Counted from the stretch's first letter, positions 53,107-63,410 are shown. The stretch is DNA of 64,000 bases from Lucinisca nassula (GCA_963580285.1 OY757025.1:120253223-120317222), one strand, 5' to 3'. A program made the numbers and translations. The notes: a model not told the origin generated them from the sequence alone.

Positions 53107-53530
53107 GTAGGTTGCGATTTTAAATACACTCTATCGTGATCTAATGATCAGAAATAGTATTTACATGAGTTTAAAAAAAACAATAGATTATTGCCTCGAA
53201 TCATTTAAATTATTTAAATTAACATCATGAGAATACCGATTAAATTTGAGGGTTTCCCGCGTGAAAAAAATGTAGAGGTAAATAGAATATGTATGTGTGT
53301 CCATGCTTGAAATTTAAACTCTCGCCCATAATGCATTGCAACACATAATAACAGTGACAAAATGATACACATAACAAACATGTAGTTTAAAGGACACGTG
53401 GTGATTTTCTTATTGTTATGTGAGGCAATGCATTATGGGTAAGAGTTGAACAGTTGTGAAATCCGAAGATGGAGTTCCCGAGTAATTTCAGTTTGATTTT
53501 AATGTTACTGGAGAGTTAGAAATGTTCTAG
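53107..53530. other. Intron 5, start
   Basis: An inverted pair of about 25 bp occurs near 53325-53450 (CTCGCCCATAATGCATTGCA against GCAATGCATTATGGGTAAGA), suggesting a small hairpin transposon from about 53310 to 53470. Confidence 0.5.
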
Positions 53531-53700
53531 AAAGGGTTATCCTTTGGAAGCAAGGAATACACTACAGAACTGAAAATATGGAGTGTACATGTTTTCTGGG
53601 CCAGACTAGTTAGTTTCGGCCAATTAGGCCTCAGCAGTGAACCACAAATATTTTCTAAATTCCACAATGGAATCAATGATTCCAAAGGACAAGTAAAGTC
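53531..53700 (+). repeat. Family D repeat
   Basis: AAAGGGTTATCCTTTGGAAG, TACACTACAGAACTGAAAAT, TTTCTGGGCCAGACTAGTTA, GTTTCGGCCAATTAGGCCTC and CACAATGGAATCAATGATTC. Confidence 0.7.
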
Positions 53701-53719
53701 TTCATGTGGATTGAACATA

Positions 53720-54065
53720 CAGTCGAACTTCAATGGTTCGAACACCTTTGGGACCTCGAAAATCTGTTCGAGACAGGGGTAGTTCGAGCCACTGAGGTTT
53801 CTGTCAGGAGGCATAACGAGATACTTTTAGACATCTTTTCGGTGTTCTATAATGAAAATGCATGCTGTGTGTACTCATTAGAATCGCCTCATCGAGGCGA
53901 TTCTAATGAGTACACACAGCATACATTTGCAAGATAAAAGACTTAAATCTCCTTAATTATCCCCCACTATTTCTTATGTAGAGGATTTCGCTAGGGGCTC
54001 AAGAATGGGTTCGACACATCCATGGTAAACGAGCCATCGGTGTTCGAGCCATCAAAGTTCTACTG
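53720..54065. mobile_element. M3 MITE in intron 5
   Basis: The ends are CAGTCGAACTTCAATGGTTC and the inverse of CAGTAGAACTTTGATGGCTC, TA on both sides. The core is at 53872-53915, perfect, loop ATC. Confidence 0.9.
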
Positions 54066-54133
54066 TATTATTTGTCTTAACCACGACAGAACGGAGGGCG
54101 AGGATTGTGGATACGTAGAATCGATTCAAGCCC

Positions 54134-54139
<6 letters not shown>

Positions 54140-54176
<37 letters not shown>
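54140..54176. repeat. (CA)n microsatellite
   Basis: About 18 CA units between C-rich flanks. The flanking TAGAATCGATTCAAGCCCC is a short Penelope-like 3' UTR remnant (54070-54140). Confidence 0.9.
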
Positions 54177-54178
<2 letters not shown>

Positions 54179-54574
54179 CCCACCCCCAGTGAAATACATT
54201 TTACTATCAAAGAATGTGATAAGACTATTGTGAAAAAAAACAATGCAAGAAAGATACAAGAATACACCGAAACCTCCTTATATTACGGTTCATTGTAACA
54301 CAGTTTTGGTTAAAATACGTTTGACAGATGGATCCTAAAATTTTTACTTTTAGATCATACAGAAATGTGACTATAAATGGTCACTTTTCTGTGTAGTCTA
54401 TACATTCTAACTGGACACAACACGGCCGCTCAACTAACACATTCAATGTTTTGGACCCCTAAAACCGTTCTATAATACACTTTCAAGTTAAGTAAGGAAA
54501 TCTCTCTCACTTAACCCTTATCTTGAGGTGTAGGGAGAATTTCCTTTGGACTCAAGAACAGGTTCCATTGCGAA

Positions 54575-54657
54575 AACACGCTTATACAAATGTATTTGTA
54601 CCACAAAAAAAAAACTGAAAATTTTCAGATAAAAGTCTGATATTTTTCTTATTTAGG
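54575..54657. mobile_element. Truncated M1 MITE
   Basis: CATTGCGAAAACACGCTTAT, AATGTATTTGTACCAC, TATTTTTCTTATTT and then a junction to Penelope-like text. Just before it, AGGGAGAATTTCCTTTGGAC is an M3 end fragment. Confidence 0.6.
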
Positions 54658-54830
54658 CTAGGCGCTTGGCCATTTTGTGGGCAAATAACTGTCCTTTTGG
54701 CTTTCTGCTAGTGTCGTTTTCATTACGGTGAAGTTGTGTTATATTGGTGTTACTTTCCCGCTGGTGTCTTAGGTGGGTGGTGTGAGGTAATTGTTTCGAT
54801 CCCTGATCATTGCCTTAACTTCTGGTTCTC
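54658..54830 (+). mobile_element. Penelope-like 3' end fragment
   Basis: TTGGCCATTTTGTGGGCAAA, AACTGTCCTTTTGGCTTTCT and TTGTTTCGATCCCTGATCAT. It ends about 80 bp before exon 6. Confidence 0.68.
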
Positions 54831-54912
54831 TTTTTTCTAGCCATTTAAGTATTTTATTTTCAGAGAGTTGTCATGTCAACATAACACAATACTGTTTCCT
54901 ATTCCTTCACAG

Positions 54913-55094
54913 GAACATCATGAACGTGAAACAACGGAGATGCTTATGTTTGTTGATGTTCATCCGTTCTTTTGCAATCTACCAGCACGTGCCAAAGGAG
55001 TCTTGCAGATAGCTCTCAGAAAACACCACTTCAATACTGGAGATTTCATTGTTCGACAGGAAGACCCAGTGTCTCGATTGTACTTTATTGTTAG
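54913..55094 (+). CDS. CNB-domain protein, exon 6 (start of second CNB domain)
   Basis: Acceptor TATTCCTTCACAG. Donor GTTAG/GTTGGT at 55095 (acceptable, non-consensus +3). Entered in phase 0, 60 codons and two bases. Residues 249-308: EHHERETTEMLMFVDVHPFF, CNLPARAKGVLQIALRKHHF, then NTGDFIVRQEDPVSRLYFIV. This is a clear N-terminal helix and first barrel strands of a CNB domain: F-V-D-V-H-P-F-F, then G-D-F-I-V-R-Q-E-D-P, the hallmark turn, then LYFIV. It is the most recognisable exon of the gene. The last codon is completed by exon 7. Confidence 0.9.
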
Positions 55095-55364
55095 GTTGGT
55101 TTCGATTTCTTTGACAGTTTAGCTATTTTTATACCAGCAATTCTCGGTAGTTACATAGATAAATCCACAGGGTTTCCGCGGTCATTCTTGCACACCAGAT
55201 AACGAAATCCGTGGGTTTAGCCAGGGATACAAATTATGTTCTTACCCTAGTGTTCTAACTCGGACAAACTAGATAAGTATAGTGCTCGAGAAATAAAATT
55301 TTAAATAAAGTAGAATGAAATTTTCGGTGGTGGTGTGCAAGAAAAAGTCTTATACGGCGTTCTA

Positions 55365-55800
55365 TTGTTGATGCACGTTTCTGCACACCAGATAAAGAAA
55401 TCCATAGTTTTAGCTTGGGATAGAAATTCTGTTCTTACCCTGGTGTTCTTACCCAAAATCGAATATTCTCGCGTATTTGATAAAAGCACTGGTTGAATAC
55501 GACCTCATATGCACCGTCGTTAAGGTTGACGTCACTGCACGCTACATGACGTCAGTAAACATTCCTGTAGTGTCATCACTATATGGCGAAGTGACTGCAG
55601 CATTAAAAAATCCGCGTTCATAAATGAAAGGTATGCAAGAAAAAGAATCTTATATGGGGGGCGAGGGGTGGATAGAAAACTCCGTCCCTCGGGATCACTG
55701 TCCGGCATCACTCGGCAAGCCTTGTGATGCCGGACAGTGACCCTTTGGACGGATTTTTTCATCCACCCCTCACACGCATATAAGATTTTTATATTCCCAC
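55365..55800 (-). mobile_element. Large-hairpin MITE (family E)
   Basis: Reversed copy: ACCAGATAAAGAAATCCATA, GATAGAAATTCTGTTCTTAC, GCACCGTCGTTAAGGTTGAC, and the hairpin at about 55663-55770. A partial duplicate of its outer end lies at 55183-55265. Confidence 0.78.
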
Positions 55801-55957
55801 CATTTGCTTGGACACGCCAATCTACAACAGAATCCCGTATCAGATTCTTATATTCGCCAAAGAAGGCAGTTGTCAATTGCTGGCAAAATGTCGTGTTATC
55901 GACCATTCTAATGCATTTGCGAATGTAAAACAACGTCTGATTGTATAACCTTAAAAA

Positions 55958-56025
55958 AAGAAGTGACGGTAATGATCAGGAATCGATACAATTATCCCAC
56001 AGCTCCCATCAGAGAGACACAAAAT
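55958..56025 (-). repeat. Penelope-like 3' terminal fragment
   Basis: AGAAGTGACGGTAATGATCA, GGAATCGATACAATTATCCC, ACAGCTCCCATCAGAGA. Confidence 0.6.
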
Positions 56026-56508
56026 TGCGATGGTATAATCTGCGAGATACTGTCGGAAACCCAACGTCATCACGTAACGTCGCTTTTCATTGACATGCAT
56101 TCGAATTTACGCAGGTCACAGTGCTTACTGCTTTTAACATATAGTACACTTCTTAATCCCCTAAATCAAAGATTCGTTATCATATAGTTTTTGGTCTGTC
56201 TGTCCGTCCGTATGTTTGTATCTTTATCTGTTTGTCTGTCCGCAAAAACCTCAACATTGGCCATAATTTTTGAATGGTAACTGATATGGCTTTTATATTT
56301 TACATGTATATTATTTATCATAAGACTTTTCCAGTGGTACCGTACTTTTGACCTCGTGACCTTGACCTTGACATTTGATCTGCTTTTTTTAAAAAAATAA
56401 TATTGGCCAATTTGATTTGTAAGTGTTAGGGCTTTCATATTTCACATGTGCATCCCTTGTGATAAGACCTTTCCAGTGGAACCGTAATGTTTTACCTTAT
56501 GGCCTTAA

Positions 56509-56788
56509 CATCACGAAAACACGCCTATATAATTTTGACCCCCTTGAACCCCACTTTTATAGAGTAAAACTGGGGTTTCCGGGGGTATACCTTATTTTTC
56601 TTATGTCAGCTCTAAAATATAGATTGTGGGTACATGTTAGAACCGCCTCGATGAGGGGGTTCTAACGAGTACCCACAATCTATATTTTGAGCAGAAATAA
56701 GAAAAATATCACAATTTTTCATCATAAAATTTAATTTTTTTCAGCGATAAAGGTGGCAATGTATTTGTATAGTCGTGTTTGAGTAATG
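56509..56788. mobile_element. M1 hairpin MITE
   Basis: The ends are CATCACGAAAACACGCC and a degenerate AGTCGTGTTTGAGTAATG. The core is at about 56628-56680 with minor changes (ACATGTTAGAACCGCCTCGA against GAGGGGGTTCTAACGAG). Confidence 0.85.
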
Positions 56789-58274
56789 CCTTGATGTTTG
56801 ACCATCTGTTTGATACTGTAACATTGGCCATAACGTTCGACTGGTAAATGGTTGGGCTTTCATTTTTCACATGAGTATTCCTTGTCACACACCTTTCCAG
56901 TGGTACCATAATTTTTTTTTACATTATGCCCTTGACGTACTTTTTAAAAACTTTAACATCAGCCATACCTTTTGATTGGTTAGAGATATGTCTTTCATAT
57001 TTCACATGCGCTGTCTGGGGGCATCAGTGTTTCACAAACACATCTTGTTATTATGCTCCCCCCCCCCCCCCCACCCCGGAATCAATCTTGGGGCATACAG
57101 CTTTTGGTCTGTCTGTCTGTCTGTCAGTCTGTTTGTCTGTTTATCTGTTTGTATGTCTGCAAAAGCCTTAACATTGGGCATAACTTTCGAATGGCAACCA
57201 ATAGGATTTTCATATTTCACATGTTCATTTTCTGTCACACGACCTTTCCAGTGGTACCATAATGTTTGATCTCGTGACCTTGACCTTGACAATTGATCTA
57301 CTTTTTAAAAACTTTAACATTGGACATTACGTTTGATCGGTAAGTGTTAGGGCTTTCATTTTTCACATGTGCATTCCCTGTCACAAGACCATTACAGTGG
57401 TACAATAATTATTGACGTCTTGACTTTGACGTTTGACTTTTTTATAAAAAATAAAACTTTTAACACTGGCCATAACTTTTGACTGGTAAGTGATAGGGCT
57501 TTCATATTTCATGTGTGCGGTCTATGTAACAAGGTCATTCTAGCGGTATTATATTTTTTGACCTTGTCACCTTGACCTTGACATTTGACCTACTTTTTTA
57601 AACCTTTAAAATTGGCTATAACGTTTGATTAGTAAGTGACAGGACTTTCATATTTCACATGTGCATTCCCTGTCTAAAGTCCTATCTCATGAGCCGTTCG
57701 TCGATGTGTGCTCGGAGGGGGATGTGCTGTGTTTGCCGGGTCTTGTCCATCATCCGTTTCGGTTTCAGAGCTTTGGGGTTGAGACACACTGATGAAGATT
57801 AAATATCAGAAAGGCCTCTGTGTCACTAAATTTGTTATTGTTACGCCTTTATTCCAGTGGTACCATAATTTGTGACCTCGTGACTTTGACCTTGACATTT
57901 GACCTACTTTCTTAACATTAGCCATATTTTGATTGGTTAGTGATAGGGCTTTCATATTTCACATGTCTATATAATGCCACAAGACCGTTCCAGGACAATC
58001 AGAATTTTGACCTAGTGGCATTTACCTTGGCATTTGACCTACAATGAAAAAACTTTACTATAGGCCATAATATTCGTAACCTTGAGATTGACGTTTGACC
58101 TACTTTCTTGAAACCTTAACAGTGGACATAACTTTAGATTGGTTAGTGATAACGCTTTGATAATTGACATGCCACAAGACCTTTTGAATTCTACCATTAC
58201 CTCTGACCTTGTTACCTTGACATTTGAAAATCTTAAATATTGGCCATAACTTTCTATTGGTAAATGATACGGCT

Positions 58275-58466
58275 CATCACGAAAACACGCCTATATAAAT
58301 TTGACCCCCTTGAACCCCACTTTTATATAGTAAAACTGGGGTTTATGGGGGTATATATTATTTTTCTTATTTTGAGCAGAAATAAGAAAAAAATCACAAT
58401 TTTTCATCTTTTCTAATTTTTGGCCGAAAATTGGCAATGTATTTGTATAGGTTTGTTTCCGTAATG
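58275..58466. mobile_element. M1 MITE with the core excised
   Basis: The ends are CATCACGAAAACACGCC and GGTTTGTTTCCGTAATG. TTATTTTTCTTATT joins directly to TTGAGCAGAAATAAGAAAA, so the whole core palindrome is missing while both halves are otherwise intact. Confidence 0.85.
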
Positions 58467-58639
58467 TTTCATATTTTACATGTGCATTCCTTGTCACAGG
58501 AGCTTTCCGATGATACCATAGTTTTTACCTTGTGAACTTTACCTTGTCATTTGACCTACTTTTATAAGACTTTAACATTGGCCATAACTTTCTATTGGTA
58601 AATGATAGTGCTTTCATATTTCATGTATGCATTCCTTGT

Positions 58640-58915
58640 GACCGCCCCGCCCACCAGGGCTTGAAGAATTAGATGGGCTGCGTGATCGCACGCGAGTACC
58701 GGTAAACCGCTTTGAGAATCAAAGCCTGCCCTGGCAAAGTGGTGCGAGTCGGACCATCCATGCTTATAAATTCTATTGGTTTCAATGGGTGACAGGGATT
58801 GAGATGTCATTTCATCTAAATTGCGGGTAAAAGTCCCACAAAATTGGAAGCAACGTCTCCAATATGACCTATACAGTGTTGATTTGAACGTTACCTGAAA
58901 TCAAACAAACACATT
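58640..58915 (+). repeat. S1 retroposon
   Basis: Head GCCCCGCCCACCAGGGCTTG, then GTACCGGTAAACCGC, CCCTGGCAAAGTGGTGCGAG, TGACAGGGATTGAGATGTC, tail TGAACGTTACCTGAAATC. Confidence 0.75.
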
Positions 58916-59059
58916 CCTTGTAGTAAGACCTTGTCAGTTGAACTATATTTTTGAACTTGTGACCTTGACCTTGATTGACCAAATGTTAAAAAAGGTAACA
59001 TTGGCTATAACTTTCGATTGGTAACATTGGCTATAACTTTCGACTGGTAAGTGATTGGG

Positions 59060-59500
59060 CTTGCTGTCGAGTCATCACCATTGTCCCATCACTGTGGTTG
59101 TTTGATTTGTTGTGTTCACGGAGATGTTGCTCTGGTGAGTTAGGAGGCCTTCATGCGGACTGAACAAATTATTTGTATAAATCGCGACGGAAGTAAGGGC
59201 GAGGATTGTGGTCACATAAATCAATTTAAGCCTCCCCCCTCCCCCCTGTCCACCAATTGGAATTCGTTTCCGCGGACCGTTCCAAGGCGGTTCTCCTGTC
59301 GCGGTTAATTTTTGCTATATTATTTTATTTTGGATAGACTTTTGGCCATTTTGTGAGAAAGTAACTGTCCTTTTGGCTTTCCGCTGTTTATGTTTCCATT
59401 GGGGTCTGTTGTTTCATGTTTGTGTTTTGTGTCTCTGATTGGAGCTGTAAGTTAATTGTATCGATTCCTGATCAATCATTGCCTGCACTTCTATAATTCA
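59060..59500 (+). mobile_element. Penelope-like 3' end
   Basis: TTGCTGTCGAGTCATCACCA, AGGAGGCCTTCATGCGGACT, TAAGGGCGAGGATTGTGGTC, GGACCGTTCCAAGGCGGTTC, GAAAGTAACTGTCCTTTTGG and TTGTATCGATTCCTGATC. It is inserted in the satellite. Confidence 0.78.
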
Positions 59501-59899
59501 TAGTTCACATGAGCATTCCTTGTCACAGACCTCTCCAGTGGTACCATAACTTTTTTACCTTGTGACCATGACCTACTTTTTAAAATCTTGAACATCAGCC
59601 ATATCTTTTCATTGGTTAGTGATAGGGCTTTCATATTTCACATGCGCTATCCGGGGGCATCAGTTTTCACAAACACATCTTGTTAATAAAGATTTAGAAT
59701 GGCTATAACTGTGTTCAAAATTGCTTTATGGGGCAGTAAATCGCCGGTTTTAAAGTAGCAAATTACGTTTTACGGCTACGCTGACGCGTCACTGTAATAT
59801 TTTGGGTAGAGTTTTGAATCTGATGGTATCCATTCCTGATCGTTTCTTTTTTATAGTTTTCCGACCGTAAAACCTGCGATTTAGCTCCCAAAATGGCAA

Positions 59900-60138
59900 T
59901 TGAGCCCCGCCAAGCGAATTTGTGTCTACGAGCATTCCGTCATGACAAATTTTAACTGCGCATGCCCAGCCATTCAGAGGGGCCAGGGATATGGCTTTCT
60001 GTCTGACGGTTCCTCTTGATTCACTGCTTGTATCAGCGAGCAGCGAAGGTTCGGCGAGACTTCGCGGATGCGCAGGCTCGCCTGAACCTTCGCTGCTCGC
60101 ATAGGCGATAAGTACCAAAATCGCTTGACGGGGCCCAA
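59900..60138. mobile_element. Short inverted-repeat element, family H
   Basis: Nearly identical to 34986-35222: TGAGCCCCGCCAAGCGAATT to ATCGCTTGACGGGGCCCA, inner pair AGCGAAGGTTC and GAACCTTCGCT. Confidence 0.8.
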
Positions 60139-60283
60139 TTGTAAATACGAACTTGTAAACCATGTTCCATTAGTTCCACCACTGCTGTTAGAGCGTTTCG
60201 TGAGATACTTTTGGACCCATGCCCTCTTTTATCATGACCTTGTTGTTTATGGAACGTAAATGCCTAAAACAATAATACATGTA

Positions 60284-60489
60284 CAATAAAATTCCTATAT
60301 TTAGACCACCGTTGTGACTGTTCAAAAGTGGACTTAAAGACCACTTTTTAACAGTCCCAAAGACGGCCACTGACCAGAGGACACTGCATGCAGAAAACAC
60401 AAAGAAAGAATAACTGCAGCCTCCTAAATGAGCTTTCTAAAGCAGAATTAGTCTTAATTTTAGGTGGTCTTAATTGCGGAATTTCACTG
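60284..60489. mobile_element. pogo-like MITE, family B
   Basis: CAATAAAATTCCTATATTTA to GGTGGTCTTAATTGCGGAAT then TTCACTG, flanked by TA. The central AGTGGACTTAAAGACCACTT palindrome is retained. It ends about 140 bp before exon 7. Confidence 0.77.
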
Positions 60490-60627
60490 TAGTTTCTGGC
60501 AAACACATGTGCATATTAGTGCTCGTTTACTGCCTACGATTCTTGTTTCAACCTGAATGGTGTCGACTGGCTCAGTTCTCAAAAACCAATTAAGAATTTA
60601 TTAGATATCCGTTATTGCTATTTACAG

Positions 60628-60738
60628 TGGCAGTGCTGAGGTGATCGTAGAACCAGCCAGACATAGATATCAATATCCAGATTACTGGCCGTTTGAGACT
60701 AGTAAAGATGTCTATTATAATGAGTTTGAATGGCTAAG
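60628..60738 (+). CDS. CNB-domain protein, exon 7
   Basis: Acceptor TGCTATTTACAG, donor AAG/GTACGT at 60739. Entered in phase 2, left in phase 2. Joined to exon 6 it reads LYFIV, then SGSAEVIVEP (residues 309-318), the G-x-V/A-x-V strand of the second CNB barrel. An aromatic and acidic segment follows: ARHRYQYPDYWPFETSKDVY and YNEFEWL. As in the first CNB domain, the consensus is left at this point and an insertion begins. The phosphate-binding cassette of this domain has not appeared by the window's end. Confidence 0.87.
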
Positions 60739-61185
60739 GTACGTTTTGTTTAAGATACTTTTGGTATAAGGGACATTATTTAAGACTTATTAGATTTCAC
60801 ACTCTGGTGCGACCAAATGTTTGAAATTGTTTAAAGACATGCAGTTAGAATGTCTGACACAACTACCGATGTAGTTCCTGGCTATATTAAATTGTTATTC
60901 GAATTTAGTTCAGTAGTCTTCAGAAGGGAAAAAAGAGATGCAAAGGAAATATATCAAAATACGACAGTCCACCAATGAACCAAAGACAAAGAATAATAAA
61001 ATATATGCACAAGTAAAAGTTACATATAAAAAAAAACAAGCATATACGTGAATTGAAAAGTGCAAAAAAGCCGTCAAGGGCAAAGTGTTTCTTTTAAGAG
61101 GATATCTTTGATAATTATGGAGACAAACTATGTTTCAAAGTGTTGTATCTGCTAAAAGTATATCCAGGTCCGATTTCGTTTGCAG

Positions 61186-61345
61186 AGAGACCAGACGTAA
61201 GGCTCACACAAAGAAGTATGAGCATCACATAGAGGTAGATTTTAGACAAAAACAGCAGAAACAAGAGGTGTCACTTTGTGCAGTACACAACAAAGAGGTT
61301 ATTGGAATAACAGAACATATACTGCAACTCCACACTTTGATCCAG
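61186..61345 (+). other. Exon-like block not compatible with the main frame
   Basis: Bounded by TTTCGTTTGCAG and CAG/GTATTT, and open for 53 codons (KAHTKKYEHHIEVDFRQKQQ, CAVHNKEVIGITEHI). Entered in phase 2 from exon 7 it would leave in phase 0 and throw exon 8 out of frame. It may be a poison or alternative exon, or chance. Confidence 0.25.
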
Positions 61346-61464
61346 GTATTTTAGATAACCAAATCTTAAGTAATTTTCCGTTGCTCAGGCAACGTGGTGC
61401 TTATCGGGAAGAAGTGGTGACAAGCGAGGAGTATAAACCTGCGCTATCCAGGTCCCGATTTAAA

Positions 61465-61628
61465 AGTGATGAGTGTTTGAGTTTTACGTCTTACCAACAG
61501 CTAATGTCTTACGGAGACGGGACCTCGGTTTAAAGACTCATTCGAAAGTCTGGAGAAGCCCGGGATCCATCCTGCGACCCCTGGTTTATAAGGCGAGTAG
61601 CATAACCACTACACCACGGAGGCTTCTA
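61465..61628 (-). mobile_element. tRNA-like SINE (S6)
   Basis: The inverse of AGAAGCCTCCGTGGTGTAGT, GGTTATGCTACTCGCC, GGGGTCGCAGGATGGATCCC, then CCAGACTTTCGAATGAGTC and ACCGAGGTCCCGTCTCCG. The most complete S6 copy. Confidence 0.75.
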
Positions 61629-61767
61629 ACCCCGATTTAAAGCATAATATTATTCAATAAAATTTAAAATTGGTGATATATTCTTAAGGCTCCTAAAACC
61701 TCAGCACTCACAATGTAATGCTGAAATATATGGTTACGTGTTGGCTTTGATTCGTTGTGTTACGATA

Positions 61768-61947
61768 TCATTTTGGATAGCCGTTTGGCGATTTTGTGGG
61801 AAAGTAACTGTCCCCTTGGCTTTTCGCTTGTGACATTTTTTCATTAGGATGAAGTTGTTTTATGTGATTGTTTCTCTCCCTTTGGCGTCTTGGATGGCAG
61901 GTGTGAGGTAATTGTATCGATTCCTGATCGTTGCCATTGCTTCTATT
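61768..61947 (+). mobile_element. Penelope-like 3' end fragment
   Basis: GATTTTGTGGGAAAGTAACT, GTCCCCTTGGCTTTTCGC, CTCTCCCTTTGGCGTCTTGG and TTGTATCGATTCCTGATCGT. Confidence 0.72.
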
Positions 61948-62148
61948 GTGAATTCATCGCACAAGTGTACTTTTGTTATACTTAGGTGCTGTATACATTG
62001 AAAGTCATAACAACAGTGTAAGTCAATATTAAGTTTAGCCTAGTGCAAATTTTCAGTATGCATATACACATGTATTTGTTAAATTTTAGAGTGTAAGGTG
62101 CCTCCAACCCACAGAAGTATATTCCCTTTCTGTCAAACCATTCAGTAG

Positions 62149-62309
62149 GCTAATACGACGACGCAGTCCTGAAACAATGGATTTGATCAGAGCCTATGTT
62201 CAGACAAAACTTAAGTTTAGAATGGAACATAGCCTAGGAGAGAAGGTACCACTGTTACATAGTCTTCATGTGAAGGCGGAGCGAGAATACAGAGAAAAAT
62301 CATTTAAAG
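62149..62309 (+). CDS. CNB-domain protein, exon 8
   Basis: Two in-frame acceptors three bases apart, CAG at 62145 and TAG at 62148, so one residue is optional. Donor AAAG/GTAACT at 62310, phase 1. It encodes RLIRRRSPETMDLIRAYVQT (from residue 346), KLKFRMEHSLGEKVPLLHSL and HVKAEREYREKSFK, strongly helical and basic. The gene continues beyond the window. By position the segment lies inside the insertion of the second CNB domain, mirroring the exon 3-4 insertion in the first. The coding assignment rests on the open frame, splice sites and phase match with exon 7. Confidence 0.78.
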
Positions 62310-62704
62310 GTAACTAATCTCATCTCCTGACAGTTTCAGCCCTATAGATTGCCACAAATACCAGTTCTAACTCGTAATGCACTTACCTATGGAAATGCGA
62401 CGTCTCATTAGATCACGTCAAAAGTCTGCGGCACTATATTCTGCGATATACTATCGGAAATCAGACGTCACCACGAACGTCGATTTTTAGTGCCGCATTT
62501 GTGCAAAATAGTATTTTTTAACAAAACAACCGAATAAGTGCATGAGAATGGGGATAACGATAACTCCATTGCAAACTTGTCATTTGGGGGGGGGGGGGGT
62601 AATCGTCGGTTTTATGGTAGCAAATTCCCTTATACGGCTCCTCTGACGCGTCGCCGTAAATTAAATTTTCCCCCTAAATATGTTCTACAAATGGGTCATC
62701 CTTT
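62310..62704. other. Intron 8, start
   Basis: A G-run at 62586-62600 and ACGGCTCCTCTGACGCGTC (compare 59770). Otherwise nothing recognised. Confidence 0.45.
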
Positions 62705-62937
62705 GGAGGGGGGGGGTGGGGTTTTACGGCCCTTTCAAGATTATTTCACTCATATCGAGCCGATCGTTAATCAGAGGTGGGCGAAAACCGGAGTACCCGG
62801 AGAAAAACCACCTGACCTTCCGTTGCAGAACTTGGCGTCTCACACGTGGCCCGAGCGAGGCTCGAACCTACGGCGGTGAGAGACCTAATGACTAAGAGTC
62901 AGCGCTCTTATCCACTAGGCCACGGAGGCCCGTAAGG
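62705..62937 (-). mobile_element. tRNA-derived SINE (S4)
   Basis: TTTCAAGATTATTTCACTCA, CGAGCCGATCGTTAATCAG, AAAACCGGAGTACCCGGAG, GAGCGAGGCTCGAACC (B box inverse) and CTTATCCACTAGGCCACGG (A box inverse). The best-preserved S4 copy. Confidence 0.85.
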
Positions 62938-63410
62938 TCATCCTTTGGAAGCATAGAATAAACCACAGAACTGAAACGTATGAAGTGTACCGTTTTCTGG
63001 GCCAGACTAGCTAGTTTCGGCCAATTAGGCATAATCAGTGACCCTCAAATATTTTTGAAGGTTCCACAATGGAATCGTTGACCCCAAAGAACAAAAAATA
63101 TAAACTACACTATCATAAAGGGCAGGAAGACTTTTTATGGCAGCCTCACATTCTCTTACACCAGCTGTAGCGACGTTAAATATGTTATATAAAAGGGTTA
63201 TCCTTTGGAAGCATAGAATACACCACAAAACTTAAAAGTATGAAACAAGGAATACACCACAGAACTGGAAAATATGGAGTGTGCTTGTTTTATGGGCCAG
63301 ACCGGCTAGTTTCGGCCAATTATACCTCATCAGTGACCCTCAAATACTTTCAAGGTTCAACAATGGAATCAATGATCCAAACGGACAAGAAAATATAAAC
63401 TACGCTATGA
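62938..63410 (+). repeat. Two family D repeats
   Basis: Copies at 62938-63110 and 63195-63405, each with TCATCCTTTGGAAGC-type starts, TGGGCCAGAC, GGCTAGTTTCGGCCAATTA, CAGTGACCCTCAAATA and CACAATGGAATC. Between them is ATTCTCTTACACCAGCTGTA, also found near 39690. Confidence 0.7.

Larger units (their letters stand above)
56190..59660. repeat. About 150-bp satellite with ACCTTGACCTTGACATTTGA motif
   Basis: Units contain GACCTTTCCAGTGGTACCAT, TTTGACCTCGTGACCTTGAC, TTGACATTTGACCTACTTT, TTAACATTGGCCATAACTTT and GGGCTTTCATATTTCACATG. They are repeated at least 15 times from 56190 to about 59060, with a last piece at 59500-59660. They are interrupted by two M1 MITEs, an S1 copy, a Penelope-like 3' end and unrelated sequence. 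All in intron 6. Confidence 0.85.
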
